Origin: Parcubacteria group bacterium GW2011_GWC2_48_17
GTDB lineage: Bacteria; Patescibacteriota; Minisyncoccia; Phycocordibacterales; UBA10002
Direction: 5' to 3'
DNA: 44,283 bases
Assembly: GCA_001003605.1 (NCBI GenBank)
Contig: LCPL01000011.1
Coordinates: forward strand, 1 to 44,283
Part shown: piece after piece, positions 44,149-44,283 of the stretch
Numbering within the stretch: position 1 is the stretch's first letter
Layout: each line of letters starts with the position of its first letter
Program-made: the position numbers and the translations under genes
The notes under the pieces: model-generated
What the model saw: the letters and a program-made list of their open reading frames with translations, nothing else
Databases searched by the model: none
What the model was told of the DNA's origin: nothing

Positions 44149-44283
44149 TTCCGTATGACTTTCCTGCGTTCTTTCAACACGGTCAAGTCAACGACCACCG
44201 CCAAAGGCGGTGGCATGAACACCAGCCTAGAAGGCATGAATTGTTAATGTTACCTGTAGTCGTAGACTAGCCTTTTGGTTCTC

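Overview
The window reads as a chromosome segment of a Patescibacteria/CPR bacterium, most likely Parcubacteria-like. This is an inference, since no 16S gene is present. The support is compact short genes, several start codons sitting directly on a -10 box with no Shine-Dalgarno sequence, shortened housekeeping proteins (ValRS of 724 aa, a GuaB-like protein without CBS domains), LemA/HtpX, small coiled-coil and 'KGFAPL'-type surface proteins, and a remarkable load of short repeats. The standard code is used (UGA is a stop in several genes).

Layout. 1-1.6 kb: tRNA-Glu and tRNA-Ser with inverted copies of their own 3' ends, then a leftward operon of two small zinc-ribbon proteins behind a T-box-like leader. 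1.7-9.1 kb: rightward run of ABC exporter, tsaD, valS, PrsW-like protease and Hsp20. 9.1-11.1 kb: tRNA-Phe, tRNA-Arg, glutaredoxin and a scrambled tRNA-Gly cluster. 11-22 kb: leftward ftsB-like, lepA, CofE-like, DHFR-like, a membrane S-component-like protein, a broken ATP-grasp gene, murJ and an O-antigen-ligase/TPR protein. 22.2-23.0 kb: an oversized RNase P RNA. 23-32 kb: DUF192 protein, membrane proteins, fatty-acid-hydroxylase-like enzyme, M24 peptidase, a methyltransferase, a purine cluster (adenosine deaminase, guaA, guaB-like) and trmO. 32-40 kb: an accessory island with DsrE and SHOCT proteins, XRE+HNH, GIY-YIG + SNase-like, a leaderless LexA-type repressor, and an AT-rich Alw26I/Eco31I-like type IIS restriction-modification locus (m6A methylase, circularly permuted m5C methylase, frameshifted endonuclease, controller). 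40.4-44.3 kb: tRNA-Ser, pgsA-like, htpX, lemA and coiled-coil proteins.

The most unusual content is structural. (i) tRNA genes are followed by inverted copies of their own T-arm/acceptor, often with a hairpin inserted between T-stem and acceptor. One tRNA-Gly is interrupted in its anticodon loop by a 239-bp inverted-repeat-bounded segment carrying a second, complete tRNA-Gly. (ii) About twenty degenerate arrays, all of 7-bp period but of different sequence families, sit at gene borders, often as inverted pairs, often supplying the stop codon, and sometimes lie inside genes (tsaD, valS, lepA) and RNAs (rnpB). (iii) Perfect palindromes are inserted in frame in tsaD, and a palindromic GC-rich element appears to have knocked out the signal peptide of the SHOCT protein. 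Together they look like a population of small, non-coding, palindromic or heptad-periodic invaders that genes and RNAs tolerate.

Functional links: TsaD makes the t6A tRNA modification that TrmO methylates. Adenosine deaminase, the GuaB-like enzyme and GuaA form a purine-salvage route to GMP. LemA with HtpX, and MurJ with the O-antigen-ligase-like protein, belong to envelope maintenance. The island genes look like genome defence, with the endonuclease apparently inactivated while both methylases remain open.
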